A DNA stretch of 64,000 nucleotides. Source: Dyella sp. AtDHG13 (lineage in GTDB: Bacteria > Pseudomonadota > Gammaproteobacteria > Xanthomonadales > Rhodanobacteraceae). Below are positions 44,348 through 52,379 of the stretch, piece by piece. The position numbers were made by a program, and so were the translations under genes. The DNA lies in NCBI RefSeq assembly GCF_003201105.1, contig NZ_QICJ01000014.1, forward strand, positions 62,001 through 126,000. The letters are read 5' to 3'. How positions within the stretch are numbered: the stretch's first letter is position 1; every line of letters begins with the position of its first letter. The notes beneath the pieces are model-generated. The model was given only the letters and a program-made list of their open reading frames with translations, searched no databases and was not told the DNA's origin.

Positions 44348-45625
44348 TCATCCCAGTCGGCGTTGCGGCGAGCCACTTGCCCCCTCGCGCCGGGCCCAGT
44401 CCTGCGGGATGGCGGCTTCCAGAGCGTCGTCTACGGTCACCAACCCCAGCAATTTTCCCTCGGCGTCAACGACCGGCAAGCTCAACAAGTTGAAGTCGGC
44501 CATCCGCGTGGTCACCGCAATGATGTCGTCATCAGGCGATGCGACGATTGCGCGCGCGTCGACTGCGTCGCGAAGGAATGTCGAGGGACTAAGTTGCAGG
44601 GCGCGCACCACGCTTAGCGTTCCGGCCAAGGCGCCGTCCGCATTCAGGCTGTGAATCGTCACCAAGGCCTCGGGCTGCACGGTTGTCAGTGTTCGCAGTT
44701 GCTCAAGCGCATCGCCGATCGTGCGATCCTCCGGCACGGCGAGGAAATCGGCGCCCATCAGGCCGCCCGCCGTCGCCGAATTAAAGCCGAGCAGCATGCT
44801 GACCTTCATCTTCGTCGCCGTCGGGAGACGATCGAGCACGTTCTGCCGGCGTTCCTGCGGCAACTCCATGATCGCGTCGGCCGCATCGTCGGCGCGCATG
44901 CGCGACAATACGTCGGCCACCTCGTCGTCGTTGCGCGATTTCAGCAGTTGTGCCTGCTTGTCATCGTCCAACTCCTCGAAGACATTGGCTTCCAGGCTGG
45001 GATCCGTATGCACCAAAGCCAGCAAGACATCCTGCTCTTGGCTCGGAGCGCGTTCAATAATATCGGCGATCTGAGCCGGCTTCAGCGCCTCGATGCGGCC
45101 GAGCGATGATGTAGACCTGGCCTGCGCTGCGTCGCGGGTGAGCGGCAGGAAGTCGTGCCAGTCCCGGGCCGGGTGGTGCTCATGCGAGCCGAAGTGCAGC
45201 CAGCTATGCTTGTGCACGTCCACGCTGACCACGCGCCAACCCGACGGGGTTGCGTCGAAGCGCACGTCGTGCGCCTTGACCAACACGCCGCGCGGCAGAT
45301 CGACCAGACGCCGGCCGAGCATCTCGGCCTTCAGCAGCGTTTCCCCAGCCTCTTGTGAGAAGGGTCGTCGTTCTCCCGCCGCGATCCGCACAGCGCCATC
45401 GGGCTTGATCTCGATAACGTCCGCCATCGGCACGAAGACCGGGCCGCTGCCGACCAGGAGGCCCTTCAGCAGTGGATAGTCATTGTCCCGCAAGACGGCG
45501 ACAACGTCTTCCAGGCGGCCGGCCGGGGCGCCGTTGGCGTCCACGACGCCATGCTTGAACATGGAGACCAGGGAGACCGTCTCGTGGACGGGCGCATGCG
45601 GGGCATCGGTGGCGTTAGGAGTCAT
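44348..45625 (-). CDS. PRC-barrel / MgtE-N / CBS-domain protein
   Basis: 425 residues from ATG 45625, with AAGAGG upstream. The N-terminal part resembles two PRC-barrel-like units (VSLVSMFKHGVVDANGAPAGRLEDVVAVL). The MgtE N-terminal helical repeat follows at residues 200-290 (IIERAPSQEQDVLLALVHTDPSLEANVFEEL region, SRMRADDAADAIMELP), then two CBS motifs (FLAVPEDRTIGDALEQL, VVDAEGKLLGLVTVDDAL). The MgtE membrane pore is absent. It lies 66 bp after the Nramp gene and probably regulates it or senses Mg2+. This Nramp plus MgtE-N pairing is a known gene order. Confidence 0.85.
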   Translation of the reverse strand: MTPNATDAPHAPVHETVSLVSMFKHGVVDANGAPAGRLEDVVAVLRDNDYPLLKGLLVGSGPVFVPMADVIEIKPDGAVRIAAGERRPFSQEAGETLLKAEMLGRRLVDLPRGVLVKAHDVRFDATPSGWRVVSVDVHKHSWLHFGSHEHHPARDWHDFLPLTRDAAQARSTSSLGRIEALKPAQIADIIERAPSQEQDVLLALVHTDPSLEANVFEELDDDKQAQLLKSRNDDEVADVLSRMRADDAADAIMELPQERRQNVLDRLPTATKMKVSMLLGFNSATAGGLMGADFLAVPEDRTIGDALEQLRTLTTVQPEALVTIHSLNADGALAGTLSVVRALQLSPSTFLRDAVDARAIVASPDDDIIAVTTRMADFNLLSLPVVDAEGKLLGLVTVDDALEAAIPQDWARREGASGSPQRRLG

Positions 45626-45690
45626 GGCAAACCTCTTCAACAGGATGAGCCCGGTGGAATGCCTTGGCCAGAAGGCTGGTGACGGCAGGG

Positions 45691-47337
45691 TCAGTGGCCA
45701 AGGGCAACCTCCACGACACGAACGATCACCAGGATCATCGCGATCAACAGATAGGTGCGGAGGACAGTCAGACCGATCCGCACCTCGGCGGAGAGCTGCG
45801 GCGCCTTAAGGAGCGCCAGCGGGGCCATCCGCCAGGTAGCGCGGAGGCTGGTGTCGACGGCGACCTTGGGCGCCGCGGGATGCAGGCGCCGGTAGGTGAA
45901 GAAAGCTGCGGCGCTGACCGCGGAAACCGCTGCGCCGATCTCCAGGATCAGGATGATGGTTTGGGCGCTGATGTCGGGGAACAGCACGCTGGCGGTCAGC
46001 ACCAGGGACAGCACGACCAAGACGGCGATGACTGCGGATGTGAAGAGGTTGGCGAAGAGTCCATTTACCCACGGACCCACCACCTCGGTGTCGTTGCAGA
46101 GGAGCAGCAGGAACACTGTCGCCGAGGGCAACAGAACGCCGGCCAACACTTGCACACCGACGGTCAGCAGGCCTAGCGGACTACCGGGGACCAGAACGAC
46201 AATCGCCGATACGAACAGGATACCGGCAAAGACGGCGTAGAAGCCCTTCGCATCGGAGATCTTACGATGCAGCGAGTGCTTCAGCCCCAGCACGTCGCCC
46301 AGGGCATAAGAGGTCGCAAGCCCCACAGCCGCGGCGCCGATGATCGAGGCGTCAATCAGGGCCAGTGCGAAGAGCACGCCGGCGACGTGGCCAACATACT
46401 TCTGCAGCCCCTGGGCGACCCCTTCGGCGTCGGTGAAATTGCCGAATTCCGGGTGGCCGGCGAAGGTCGCGGCGGTGAAGGCGATGATCGCCGCAGCGCC
46501 TATGATCACGATGGCGATGCCGATCCAGAGGTCGGTGCGCTCATAGTTCATGAAGCGCGGCGTGATGCGCTTGTCGATCAGGTACGACTGCTGGAAGAAG
46601 AGCTGCCAGGGCGCGATGGTGGTGCCGATGATGGCGATGATCAGCAGCACCACGGCCGACAGGTCCGAGCCCTTCGGCAGGCCGGGAACGACGAAATCGT
46701 GCAGCATCTGTCCGCCGCTTGGGTGAGCCATCACAAAGATCGGCACGAGCAGGAGCGATCCCGCCACCAGCGCCATGCAGACTTGCTCAAAACGCTTGAA
46801 CGACCCTGTGCTGGCTGCGGCGACAATCAGTACCGCGGAGATCGGCACGCCGAACATCTTCGGGATACCCAGATAATCCATGCCCAGACTGATGCCGATG
46901 AACTCGGTGACGATGGTGAGGGCGTTCAGGATGAAGAGGTCGATGACGCTGAAGGCGCCCCAGAACTTGCCGAAGCGTTCGAGAATGAGCCGCGCGTGAC
47001 CGACGCCGGTCACCACGCCGAGCCGCAGCACCATCTCCTGATTGACGTAGAGCACAGGTACGAGAACCAGCAGTACCCATAACAGGCGCGTGCCATAGAC
47101 TTGGCCAGCCTGCGTGTAGGTGCCGAAGGCGCCGGCATCGTTGTCGCCGACCATGACGATCAGACCCGGCCCAATGATAGCCAGTAGGGTCGTGAGGCGG
47201 GCTTTGAGGCTCGCGCGCGGCAGTTCGTCGCCGCGTTGGATCGAGCCGAATGCGCCCTTGATGTCGCCGATATGCGCTTCATCGAGCACTGCGGCGCGCG
47301 CGTGATTGTCGCGTTGATTTTCCGGGTCTGCCAGCAC
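45691..47337 (-). CDS. Nramp-family divalent metal transporter
   Basis: 548 residues from GTG 47337 (GGAAGG upstream). About 60 residues of soluble N-terminus, then eleven or more membrane helices. Helix 1 carries GPGLIVMVGDNDAGAFGTYTQAG: the metal-site motif reads DNDAG where MntH has DPGN. Helix 6 has LLIIAIIGTTIAPWQLFFQQS, where MntH carries the metal-binding MPHN-like motif. These changes are those of Nramp-related transporters with altered specificity, possibly Mg2+; the MgtE-N partner downstream supports that. Substrate is inferred. Confidence 0.85.
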   Translation of the reverse strand: MLADPENQRDNHARAAVLDEAHIGDIKGAFGSIQRGDELPRASLKARLTTLLAIIGPGLIVMVGDNDAGAFGTYTQAGQVYGTRLLWVLLVLVPVLYVNQEMVLRLGVVTGVGHARLILERFGKFWGAFSVIDLFILNALTIVTEFIGISLGMDYLGIPKMFGVPISAVLIVAAASTGSFKRFEQVCMALVAGSLLLVPIFVMAHPSGGQMLHDFVVPGLPKGSDLSAVVLLIIAIIGTTIAPWQLFFQQSYLIDKRITPRFMNYERTDLWIGIAIVIIGAAAIIAFTAATFAGHPEFGNFTDAEGVAQGLQKYVGHVAGVLFALALIDASIIGAAAVGLATSYALGDVLGLKHSLHRKISDAKGFYAVFAGILFVSAIVVLVPGSPLGLLTVGVQVLAGVLLPSATVFLLLLCNDTEVVGPWVNGLFANLFTSAVIAVLVVLSLVLTASVLFPDISAQTIILILEIGAAVSAVSAAAFFTYRRLHPAAPKVAVDTSLRATWRMAPLALLKAPQLSAEVRIGLTVLRTYLLIAMILVIVRVVEVALGH

Positions 47338-47424
47338 GAGGAGCGCCTTCCCAATGGGCGTTGATGTATGGGGTTAGGGATCGACGGCGAGCGACCGTGG
47401 CGCCCGACGCATGGAGCGCAGCGC

Positions 47425-47541
47425 TCAGTTTGGTTGTTGGCGCCACCCGCACCCGAGACGCCGGCGCGCCAGTGCGAGACGCGGGCGGATATCCGATGAG
47501 CTGGCGCCGCGCGGGCGTGCGCTGAAAAATTGGTAGGTCAT
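47425..47541 (-). CDS. Possible 38-residue leader peptide upstream of the Nramp gene
   Basis: ATG 47541 has an excellent AGGAGGCAGGA ribosome-binding site, part of which lies in the stem CCTCCTGA/TCAGGAGG (47548-47571). The peptide starts MTYQFFSARPRG and is Arg-rich at the end (LALARRRLGC). It ends 88 bp before the Nramp start. Metal-transporter leaders often contain such short ORFs. Translation is unproven. Confidence 0.4.
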   Translation of the reverse strand: MTYQFFSARPRGASSSDIRPRLALARRRLGCGWRQQPN

Positions 47542-47740
47542 TCCTGCCTCCTGATGCCTGGCTCAGGAGGCGGCACGCATCAAAGCAGCGCGAAGTGGTT
47601 CGCGCGGCTCTCGACAATCGTGTCGTCGCCCTGAGCGTGGCCGAGCCGGCGAGAGACGAGTGCAGACGTTGAGCGTCTGCTGTCGCAATCGTCGGCCTGA
47701 CCGCTAGGTCGCGGGTTCATAGCGATCCCTTGATGTGCCA

Positions 47741-47771
47741 ATGAAAAATCCAGCCTTTGCAAGGCTGGATT
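47741..47771 (-). terminator. Intrinsic terminator or attenuator
   Basis: On the minus strand AATCCAGCCT, loop TGCAA, AGGCTGGATT followed by TTTC: a 10-bp stem with a T run. It lies between the CsoR-like operators and the Nramp gene, so it could be an attenuator in the leader rather than the end of a gene; no gene ends just upstream of it. Confidence 0.65.
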
Positions 47772-47821
47772 CCGGAGCGTGAATTATTGCTGGTCTTCAA
47801 TGCGCGCCGCGGGTTTGATAC

Positions 47822-47860
47822 ATACCCATAGGGGTATATTGCAACTATACCCGGGTATAG
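47822..47860. promoter_or_regulatory. Two CsoR/CstR-type palindromic operators
   Basis: ATACCCATAGGGGTAT at 47822-47837 and the perfect 16-bp palindrome CTATACCCGGGTATAG at 47845-47860. ATACCC-n4-GGGTAT is the operator type of the CsoR/RcnR/CstR repressor family (Cu, Ni or persulfide sensors). No such repressor gene is in the window. They lie between the divergent Nramp leader and hydrolase gene. Confidence 0.5.
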
Positions 47861-48017
47861 AAATGATCGATCGCGGCGCTGCTTTCGAAGCGGGCCGCGC
47901 GCCCGGGGATAGGCTCGCGTCCTTGACGGGCGGCAGCCGTGGGCCGCGATGGAGAGGCGTCGGTGAGACGCGGCAAGCCAATTTGAAGCTGCGTCTTGTC
48001 GACCTATTGTGGTGAGG

Positions 48018-48737
48018 ATGTCTCACGCGAGCAGATCTCGGCGGTTTGTGTTTGTCCACGGTGCTTGGCACGGCGGTTGGTGTTGGGCGACGGTTCGACA
48101 ACTTGTTGATGATCGAGGTCACAGAACTTGGGCGCCGACACTATCCGGCATGGCAATCGACGAGCCTTGCGCTCACGTCGATCTCGATGCCCATATCGAG
48201 GACGTGCACAATCTCATAATTCGAGAGGACATTCGCGATGTAACGCTGGTGGGCCACAGCTATGGAGGGCTTGTGATTACAGGGGTGGCAAACCGTGTGC
48301 CGGATAGGATAGAGCGGATCGTGTATCTCGACGCCTTTGTGGGCGCGAATGGGCGATCCTTCGCCGATCTCGCGCCGATACATGATGTCGAAGCGCTGGT
48401 CGTCGAGGACCGCATCGCTCCGATGATCTCTATCGAGAAACTTGGATCGTTCGATAGCGAGATGGCAGTGATCTTGGCCAGTCGTTTGGTGGGGCAACCG
48501 TGGCGCACGTTTGCGCAATCGCTCCACTTCTCTGCGAGGGCTCTCAACCGTTTGCCAAGGGCGTACATTCGGACTTCAGATCTCATTCCCGAACAGGCGG
48601 AGCACGCCATGGCTCTTGGGATTGAGATGATTGACGCACGGCCGGCGGGACATGACGCGATGCTCACGGAGCCCGCCAAGATTGCGATGCTGCTGGAGCA
48701 AATCGAGGGGCTTCCTGTACATCGGGCGGAGGAATGA
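48018..48737 (+). CDS. Alpha/beta hydrolase
   Basis: About 239 residues; ATG 48018 chosen, GTG 48009 also possible, neither with a good ribosome-binding site. The oxyanion motif FVFVHGAWHGGWCW, the nucleophile elbow LVGHSYGG and the catalytic His near the C-terminus (ARPAGHDAMLTEP) are all present. It resembles the salicylate/esterase-like group (methyl-salicylate esterase type) of small hydrolases. Substrate unknown. It shares 4 nt with the following VOC gene. Confidence 0.87.
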   Translation: MSHASRSRRFVFVHGAWHGGWCWATVRQLVDDRGHRTWAPTLSGMAIDEPCAHVDLDAHIEDVHNLIIREDIRDVTLVGHSYGGLVITGVANRVPDRIERIVYLDAFVGANGRSFADLAPIHDVEALVVEDRIAPMISIEKLGSFDSEMAVILASRLVGQPWRTFAQSLHFSARALNRLPRAYIRTSDLIPEQAEHAMALGIEMIDARPAGHDAMLTEPAKIAMLLEQIEGLPVHRAEE

Positions 48738-49162
48738 GGTTGGCCGTGGAAGAGAAATACCTCAGCGCAGCAACGCGCCTCCCGGCACAGGATCTCGACC
48801 GCGCGCGACGATGGTATCTGGAAAAGCTGGGCCTGAGGCCAACGGAGGAACGCCCCGGTGGCCTGCGCTATTGTATCGGTGCGGGTGAGTTTTCGATATT
48901 CCTCTCAAGCGGCCGATCGGCCGGAGACTTTACACAGCTCGCGATCACCGTTGATGACGTCCGCCCCGTCGTCGATGAGCTCAAGCGTCGTGGCGTCAAC
49001 TTTCTCGAGTATGAAAGCGGCCGGCTAAAGACCATCGATGGCATAGCGCATGTCGCCGGCAACTATCCCAGCAAGGGATCAGCGGAACTTGGCTGCTGGT
49101 TTCACGACAGTGAGGGGAATTTGATAAGTCTTGGGCAGTCCTTGAAAGAGGCTATGACGTAG
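48734..49162 (+). CDS. VOC (glyoxalase/bleomycin-resistance-like) family protein
   Basis: 142 residues from ATG 48734, overlapping the hydrolase stop (ATGA). Two beta-alpha-beta-beta-beta modules: ATRLPAQDLDRARRWYLEKLGL and FTQLAITVDDVRPVVDEL, ending WFHDSEGNLISLGQ. The usual metal-binding His is not at the first strand (ATRLP), so a non-enzymatic or binding role is possible. It may act with the hydrolase on the same substrate. Confidence 0.82.
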   Translation: MRLAVEEKYLSAATRLPAQDLDRARRWYLEKLGLRPTEERPGGLRYCIGAGEFSIFLSSGRSAGDFTQLAITVDDVRPVVDELKRRGVNFLEYESGRLKTIDGIAHVAGNYPSKGSAELGCWFHDSEGNLISLGQSLKEAMT

Positions 49163-49284
49163 GATGACATTTCGCCATCGAAAGCGCTTCAAGGGTCCCA
49201 GAGCATTCGCGCTCGAGGCGCTTTTTGCGAGGCGGGCCGCGCGCGTGCTCGTACAGCGTTAGCCGTTGCCGTGACGGACGAACA

Positions 49285-49656
49285 TCAGCCGTCCTCTTGC
49301 TTGGACCGATGGACGGCGTGAAGTACGCGCTCGGCTTCCCGGATGCTGCCGGTTCGCCGCGCCGTTTCGGCCCAGACCGAGATCGGAAACAGTCCCTCGA
49401 AGAGAATGTCGCGTTCGATGCTGAGACCGAGCGGAAGCCGGACCGCGATCATCTCGGCGAGGCTGAACGAGCCCAGCTCGGGCTCACCGAGATCGGCGAG
49501 GCCGAACAGGGTGTCGCCGTCCTCGTCAAGCTCGGTCGCGAGCCAGACGCCTTCGCCGAGCGGGTTGAAACACTTGACGACAGGAACGTGGTCGACGTCG
49601 CGATCACGGCCGTTGGCGAGGAGTTGCTCGCGCAGCTCGGGCGTGAGGAGGATCAT
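49285..49656 (-). CDS. DUF2958 protein
   Basis: 123 residues from ATG 49656, overlapping the ardC stop by 4 nt. Opening MILLTPELREQLLANG, then VPVVKCFNPLGEGVWLATELDEDGD and LFGLADLGEPELGSFSLAEM, the DUF2958 pattern. It accompanies ardC on many conjugative elements. Function unknown. Confidence 0.87.
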   Translation of the reverse strand: MILLTPELREQLLANGRDRDVDHVPVVKCFNPLGEGVWLATELDEDGDTLFGLADLGEPELGSFSLAEMIAVRLPLGLSIERDILFEGLFPISVWAETARRTGSIREAERVLHAVHRSKQEDG

Positions 49657-50612
49657 GCCGCCCTCCTGTCAGTCGAAGGCTCCGCCTGCAGCTCGGTGCT
49701 GTCGGCCGGCACCAGACCGAGCAACCAATCCGCCGCCTTGCTTGCCTGGGACGCGGCACGGACGATGGCGCGATTGTCTTCGCGCAGCACTTCGAGCCAC
49801 GAACCGATGTAATCGGCGTGCCGCACGGTCGGTATGATGCCGAGCGATGCGCAGCAGAAGGCAGCGTTCATCTCGGCGACCAGTTCTTCGAACGCGTATT
49901 TCTTCGTGCCGTACGAGCCGGACAGGTCGCGGCCGAGTCGCGAGGCGTGACCTGTGGCATGCCCCAGCTCGTGCAGGGCCGTGCGATGCCAGTTGATGGG
50001 TTCGAAATAGGCCTGCGGCGGCGGGACCATGACGAAATCGGGCCCCGGCGCGTAGAAGGCGCGGTTGCCGCCGATACGGAAGTCGATGCCGGTTGCGCGG
50101 ATGAGCGCCTCGACTCTGGGCTCGATCAATCCGGGCGGCGGAGGCGGCGCAGCAACGGCAACGTCATCGGCGAGGTTTTCGCACTGGACGGCGTTGAACA
50201 CCGTGAACCGCTTCAGGAACGGGATCGCCTGGGCTTCCTCGCCGGTTTCACGTGCACGGCGCTTTTCATCGTCGGGCACAAAGCGGTCGGCGTAGACGAC
50301 GGTCGTGCCGTGCTCGCCCTTGCGGACATTGCCGCCTAGTGCGAGCGCCTGGCGGAAGGTGAGCCAGCTCTGTGCGGCATAACCGTGTTCGATCACTGCG
50401 CCCCAAAGGATCAGCACATTGATGCCTGAGTATTGCCGGCCGGTGGCGGCATTCCTCGGCATGGCGAGCGGCGCCTTCACCGCCGCCGTCCCCCAAGGCT
50501 GTACCCATGGCACGCGGCCGGCTTCCAGCTCGGCGACGATTTTGTCGGTGATCTCGTCATAGAGGTTCGCCCGGTCTGAGCCGGCGCGAGCGCTTGCGGT
50601 CTTTCTGGACAT
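49653..50612 (-). CDS. ardC: ArdC-type antirestriction protein
   Basis: 319 residues. The N-terminal ssDNA-binding DUF1738 domain (LYDEITDKIVAELEAGRVPWVQPW, SGINVLILWG, WLTFRQALALGG, VRKGEHGTTVVYAD) is followed by a zincin-like domain with the metal site HELGHATGH near residues 213-221 and the downstream Glu in YAFEELVAEMNAAF. ArdC proteins protect incoming ssDNA from restriction during conjugation. It has a family-A leader. Confidence 0.93.
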   Translation of the reverse strand: MSRKTASARAGSDRANLYDEITDKIVAELEAGRVPWVQPWGTAAVKAPLAMPRNAATGRQYSGINVLILWGAVIEHGYAAQSWLTFRQALALGGNVRKGEHGTTVVYADRFVPDDEKRRARETGEEAQAIPFLKRFTVFNAVQCENLADDVAVAAPPPPPGLIEPRVEALIRATGIDFRIGGNRAFYAPGPDFVMVPPPQAYFEPINWHRTALHELGHATGHASRLGRDLSGSYGTKKYAFEELVAEMNAAFCCASLGIIPTVRHADYIGSWLEVLREDNRAIVRAASQASKAADWLLGLVPADSTELQAEPSTDRRAA

Positions 50613-50700
50613 CGCGGGTCTCCGCGACGGGCGCCGGAGGCCTCTCCTCCAGTCCTCAACCCGTCACGGCAAACCCATCCGCACTCTTCCTCTCAAAGGG
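50613..50700 (-). promoter_or_regulatory. Leader-family-A element upstream of ardC
   Basis: On the coding strand GAGAGGAAGAGTGCGG, then CCGTGACGGG pairing with CCCGTCGCGG (plus-strand 50660-50669 with 50622-50631, one G-U), and inside it GGAGG-AGAGG-CCTCC (50636-50650). It ends 9 bp before the start codon. Compare 41041-41130 and 37587-37700. Confidence 0.6.
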
Positions 50701-50778
50701 GGCGTTGCGAGGCAGGCTGTGCCAAAACTCGCCAGCAGACCGGACGTCGTTGAGCGGCTCAAGAACGCGATCACTGAC

Positions 50779-50988
50779 TCAGCCTGCCCGGACGAGCCCG
50801 TCCATTCCGAAGGCGTTTGCCGCGTGGATGATGTTGTTGGCCAAGACCGATAACGCCGCTTCGGCCTTCACTCGTCTGAGGCCTCTGGTGAGGAATCGCC
50901 CACCGCCCGACATTCGTTTGATGGTGCCGAAGGGGTGCTCGACGGTGGACCTGTGCGTCACCATGAGACTTGGCTGGCCTGCCAACAC
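50779..50988 (-). pseudogene. Transposase remnant (C-terminal part, IS1182-like)
   Basis: The 69-residue frame holds STVEHPFGTIKRM and FLTRGLRRVKAEAALSVLANN, the C-terminal block of IS1182-type DDE transposases. The catalytic domain is missing, so it is a relic. No terminal inverted repeats were found. Confidence 0.6.
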
Positions 50989-50994
50989 GCCGCC

Positions 50995-51474
50995 TCAGGC
51001 GCTGGCGGATCTCTTTCTACGTTTCCAGCGGCTCAGCGCGTCGTCCATGGCGCCGCGCATCAGGCGATAGAACTCAGCCATCTCCTTCAGCCGCGCGTCG
51101 GCCTCTTTCGATCGCACGACGTCAATGCCCGCCTCCAGTTGGTCGGCCAACGCGTCGAGCAGGCGGTTCTGCTGCCTTATCATGGCCTCGTAGTTGTCCG
51201 CGGCTGCGTAGAGCGCCCGCTTGGTTCCCGGTTCGCGATGCCGGCGGGCGAGCGTGTAGCTCTCGAGTAGTCGGGCGGCCACGCTCGCGGTGCTCTTGCT
51301 GACACCGAGCCCAGCGATGATCTCGTCGAGACTTATCGGATGGGAACACAATAGCAGATAGCCGTAGAGGCGCGCGGCGACCGGCGGAACGCCCCAGGGC
51401 AGGAGCAGGCCAGCCACGTTCTCGATGAAGCGCAGCTCGCGGTCGCCGAGCCTCTGGTTTGACAAATTCGGCAT
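50995..51474 (-). CDS. GbsR/MarR-family transcriptional regulator
   Basis: 159 residues from ATG 51474 (MPNLSNQRLGDRELRFIENVAG). The winged HTH (SLDEIIAGLGVSKSTASVAARLLESY region) and the C-terminal dimer helices (RLKEMAEFYRLMRGAMDD) match GbsR-like regulators. It is transcribed away from the small membrane gene. A short dyad CATAT-ATCGA-ATATG (51472-51486) overlaps its start and may be its operator. Confidence 0.83.
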   Translation of the reverse strand: MPNLSNQRLGDRELRFIENVAGLLLPWGVPPVAARLYGYLLLCSHPISLDEIIAGLGVSKSTASVAARLLESYTLARRHREPGTKRALYAAADNYEAMIRQQNRLLDALADQLEAGIDVVRSKEADARLKEMAEFYRLMRGAMDDALSRWKRRKRSASA

Positions 51475-51607
51475 ATATCGAATATGTAGCTTATCACAAC
51501 AAGCGCTGGCGACAAGGGCCAAGCCCGGAGGTGACCTACGCTTCCCTATCTCGGGGCTGCAATCGTCATCAGCGGGTTCGGCTTTCAACATCCAGGGTGG
51601 AGGATCA

Positions 51608-52090
51608 GTGCTGACGCAAAAATTTGCGGAGGTGTTGCTACTGTTTCCCGCTGCGATGGCGGCCGGGTTTATGTTGTTCGTTGCGGATGTCGTTCAGAGC
51701 ACCATGGACGACATGGAGGCTGCAGAGTTTAAGCGGTTCCTCGCGAGCCTGGTCGCTCATGCGACCAGGTCACCAGTCGCGATCTTGGCGAATACGATCA
51801 CCTTTGTGGGCATGTTTCCGTACTGGTACTTCTACGGATTCAATAATCTTTGGTTCACAGCCGGGCTGATTCTCTGGGTCATCACCTCGGCCATTTCAAA
51901 GCAGATGAGCCTCCCGATCTATTCGCGTGTCACTGGCAGAAAGTTTCCCGCGTACAAAGCGAGAATCGAAATAGACGCAGCGGATGCGGCGGCGCTCGAA
52001 AAAGAACGCCGCAAACTCCGTAGGGCCAATCTCGTTCGAGGAGCACTCGCTCTTGCGTCGGTCGCGGCAATGGTAATTGGCTTGGCATAG
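51608..52090 (+). CDS. Small membrane protein divergent from gbsR
   Basis: 160 residues from GTG 51608, with GGAGGA upstream. Four likely membrane helices: LLLFPAAMAAGFMLFVADVV, FVGMFPYWYFYGFNNLW with LILWVITSAI, and LVRGALALASVAAMVIGLA at the end; charged residues lie between. I do not recognise the family. Its position beside gbsR suggests it is the regulator's target. Confidence 0.7.
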   Translation: MLTQKFAEVLLLFPAAMAAGFMLFVADVVQSTMDDMEAAEFKRFLASLVAHATRSPVAILANTITFVGMFPYWYFYGFNNLWFTAGLILWVITSAISKQMSLPIYSRVTGRKFPAYKARIEIDAADAAALEKERRKLRRANLVRGALALASVAAMVIGLA

Positions 52091-52379
52091 CGCGAGGGCG
52101 GTCCGCTGCGAATCCGACGCCACTGCAGGCATCTGCGGAGCGGGCGTCGAGCTCAATTGATCGCGCCGTCCTCAACGTTTTTGCACAGCCTGGGGGACCT
52201 CCCCGCAGAAGGGGGGGGCCGGCGACCAAGGCGCCGGCCCGGGGGAAGGCATTCCCCCTCAACATGCCCCGCCAGAGACGCAGGAGCCAGAAGACGAAGA
52301 AGCCGCGCGGCAAGGCCTTCTCGATCTCGACATTAGCTTGCACACCGATCGATATCGACCGGCTTGGCGAGAAGCATAA
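52091..52379. other. Intergenic region with GC-rich hairpin, no gene seen
   Basis: The space holds GGGCCGGCG-ACCAAGG-CGCCGGCCC near 52217-52242, a 9-bp stem. It is similar in texture to GC-rich structures elsewhere on the element but no family member was matched. No convincing ORF on either strand. Confidence 0.4.

Larger units (their letters stand above)
47338..47820 (-). other. Long structured leader region upstream of the Nramp/MgtE-N genes
   Basis: Apart from the short ORF at 47425-47541 no gene is seen. On the coding strand there are several hairpins: CCTCCTGA/TCAGGAGG (47548-47571), GCAGACG/CGTCTGC (47671-47689), the palindrome GACCGCTAGGTC (about 47700-47711) and the terminator at 47747-47771. 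The layout suggests attenuation control of the transporter genes. Confidence 0.4.

Noticed and set aside
47580-47762. 60-codon open frame in the Nramp leader
   Set aside because: It starts within the terminator hairpin, and its internal ATG has only a weak ribosome-binding site. Kept only as part of the leader.
51930-52343. 137-codon open frame on the minus strand over the membrane-protein gene end
   Set aside because: It overlaps the coding strand of the membrane protein, and the opening hydrophobic stretch alone is not enough to call a gene.
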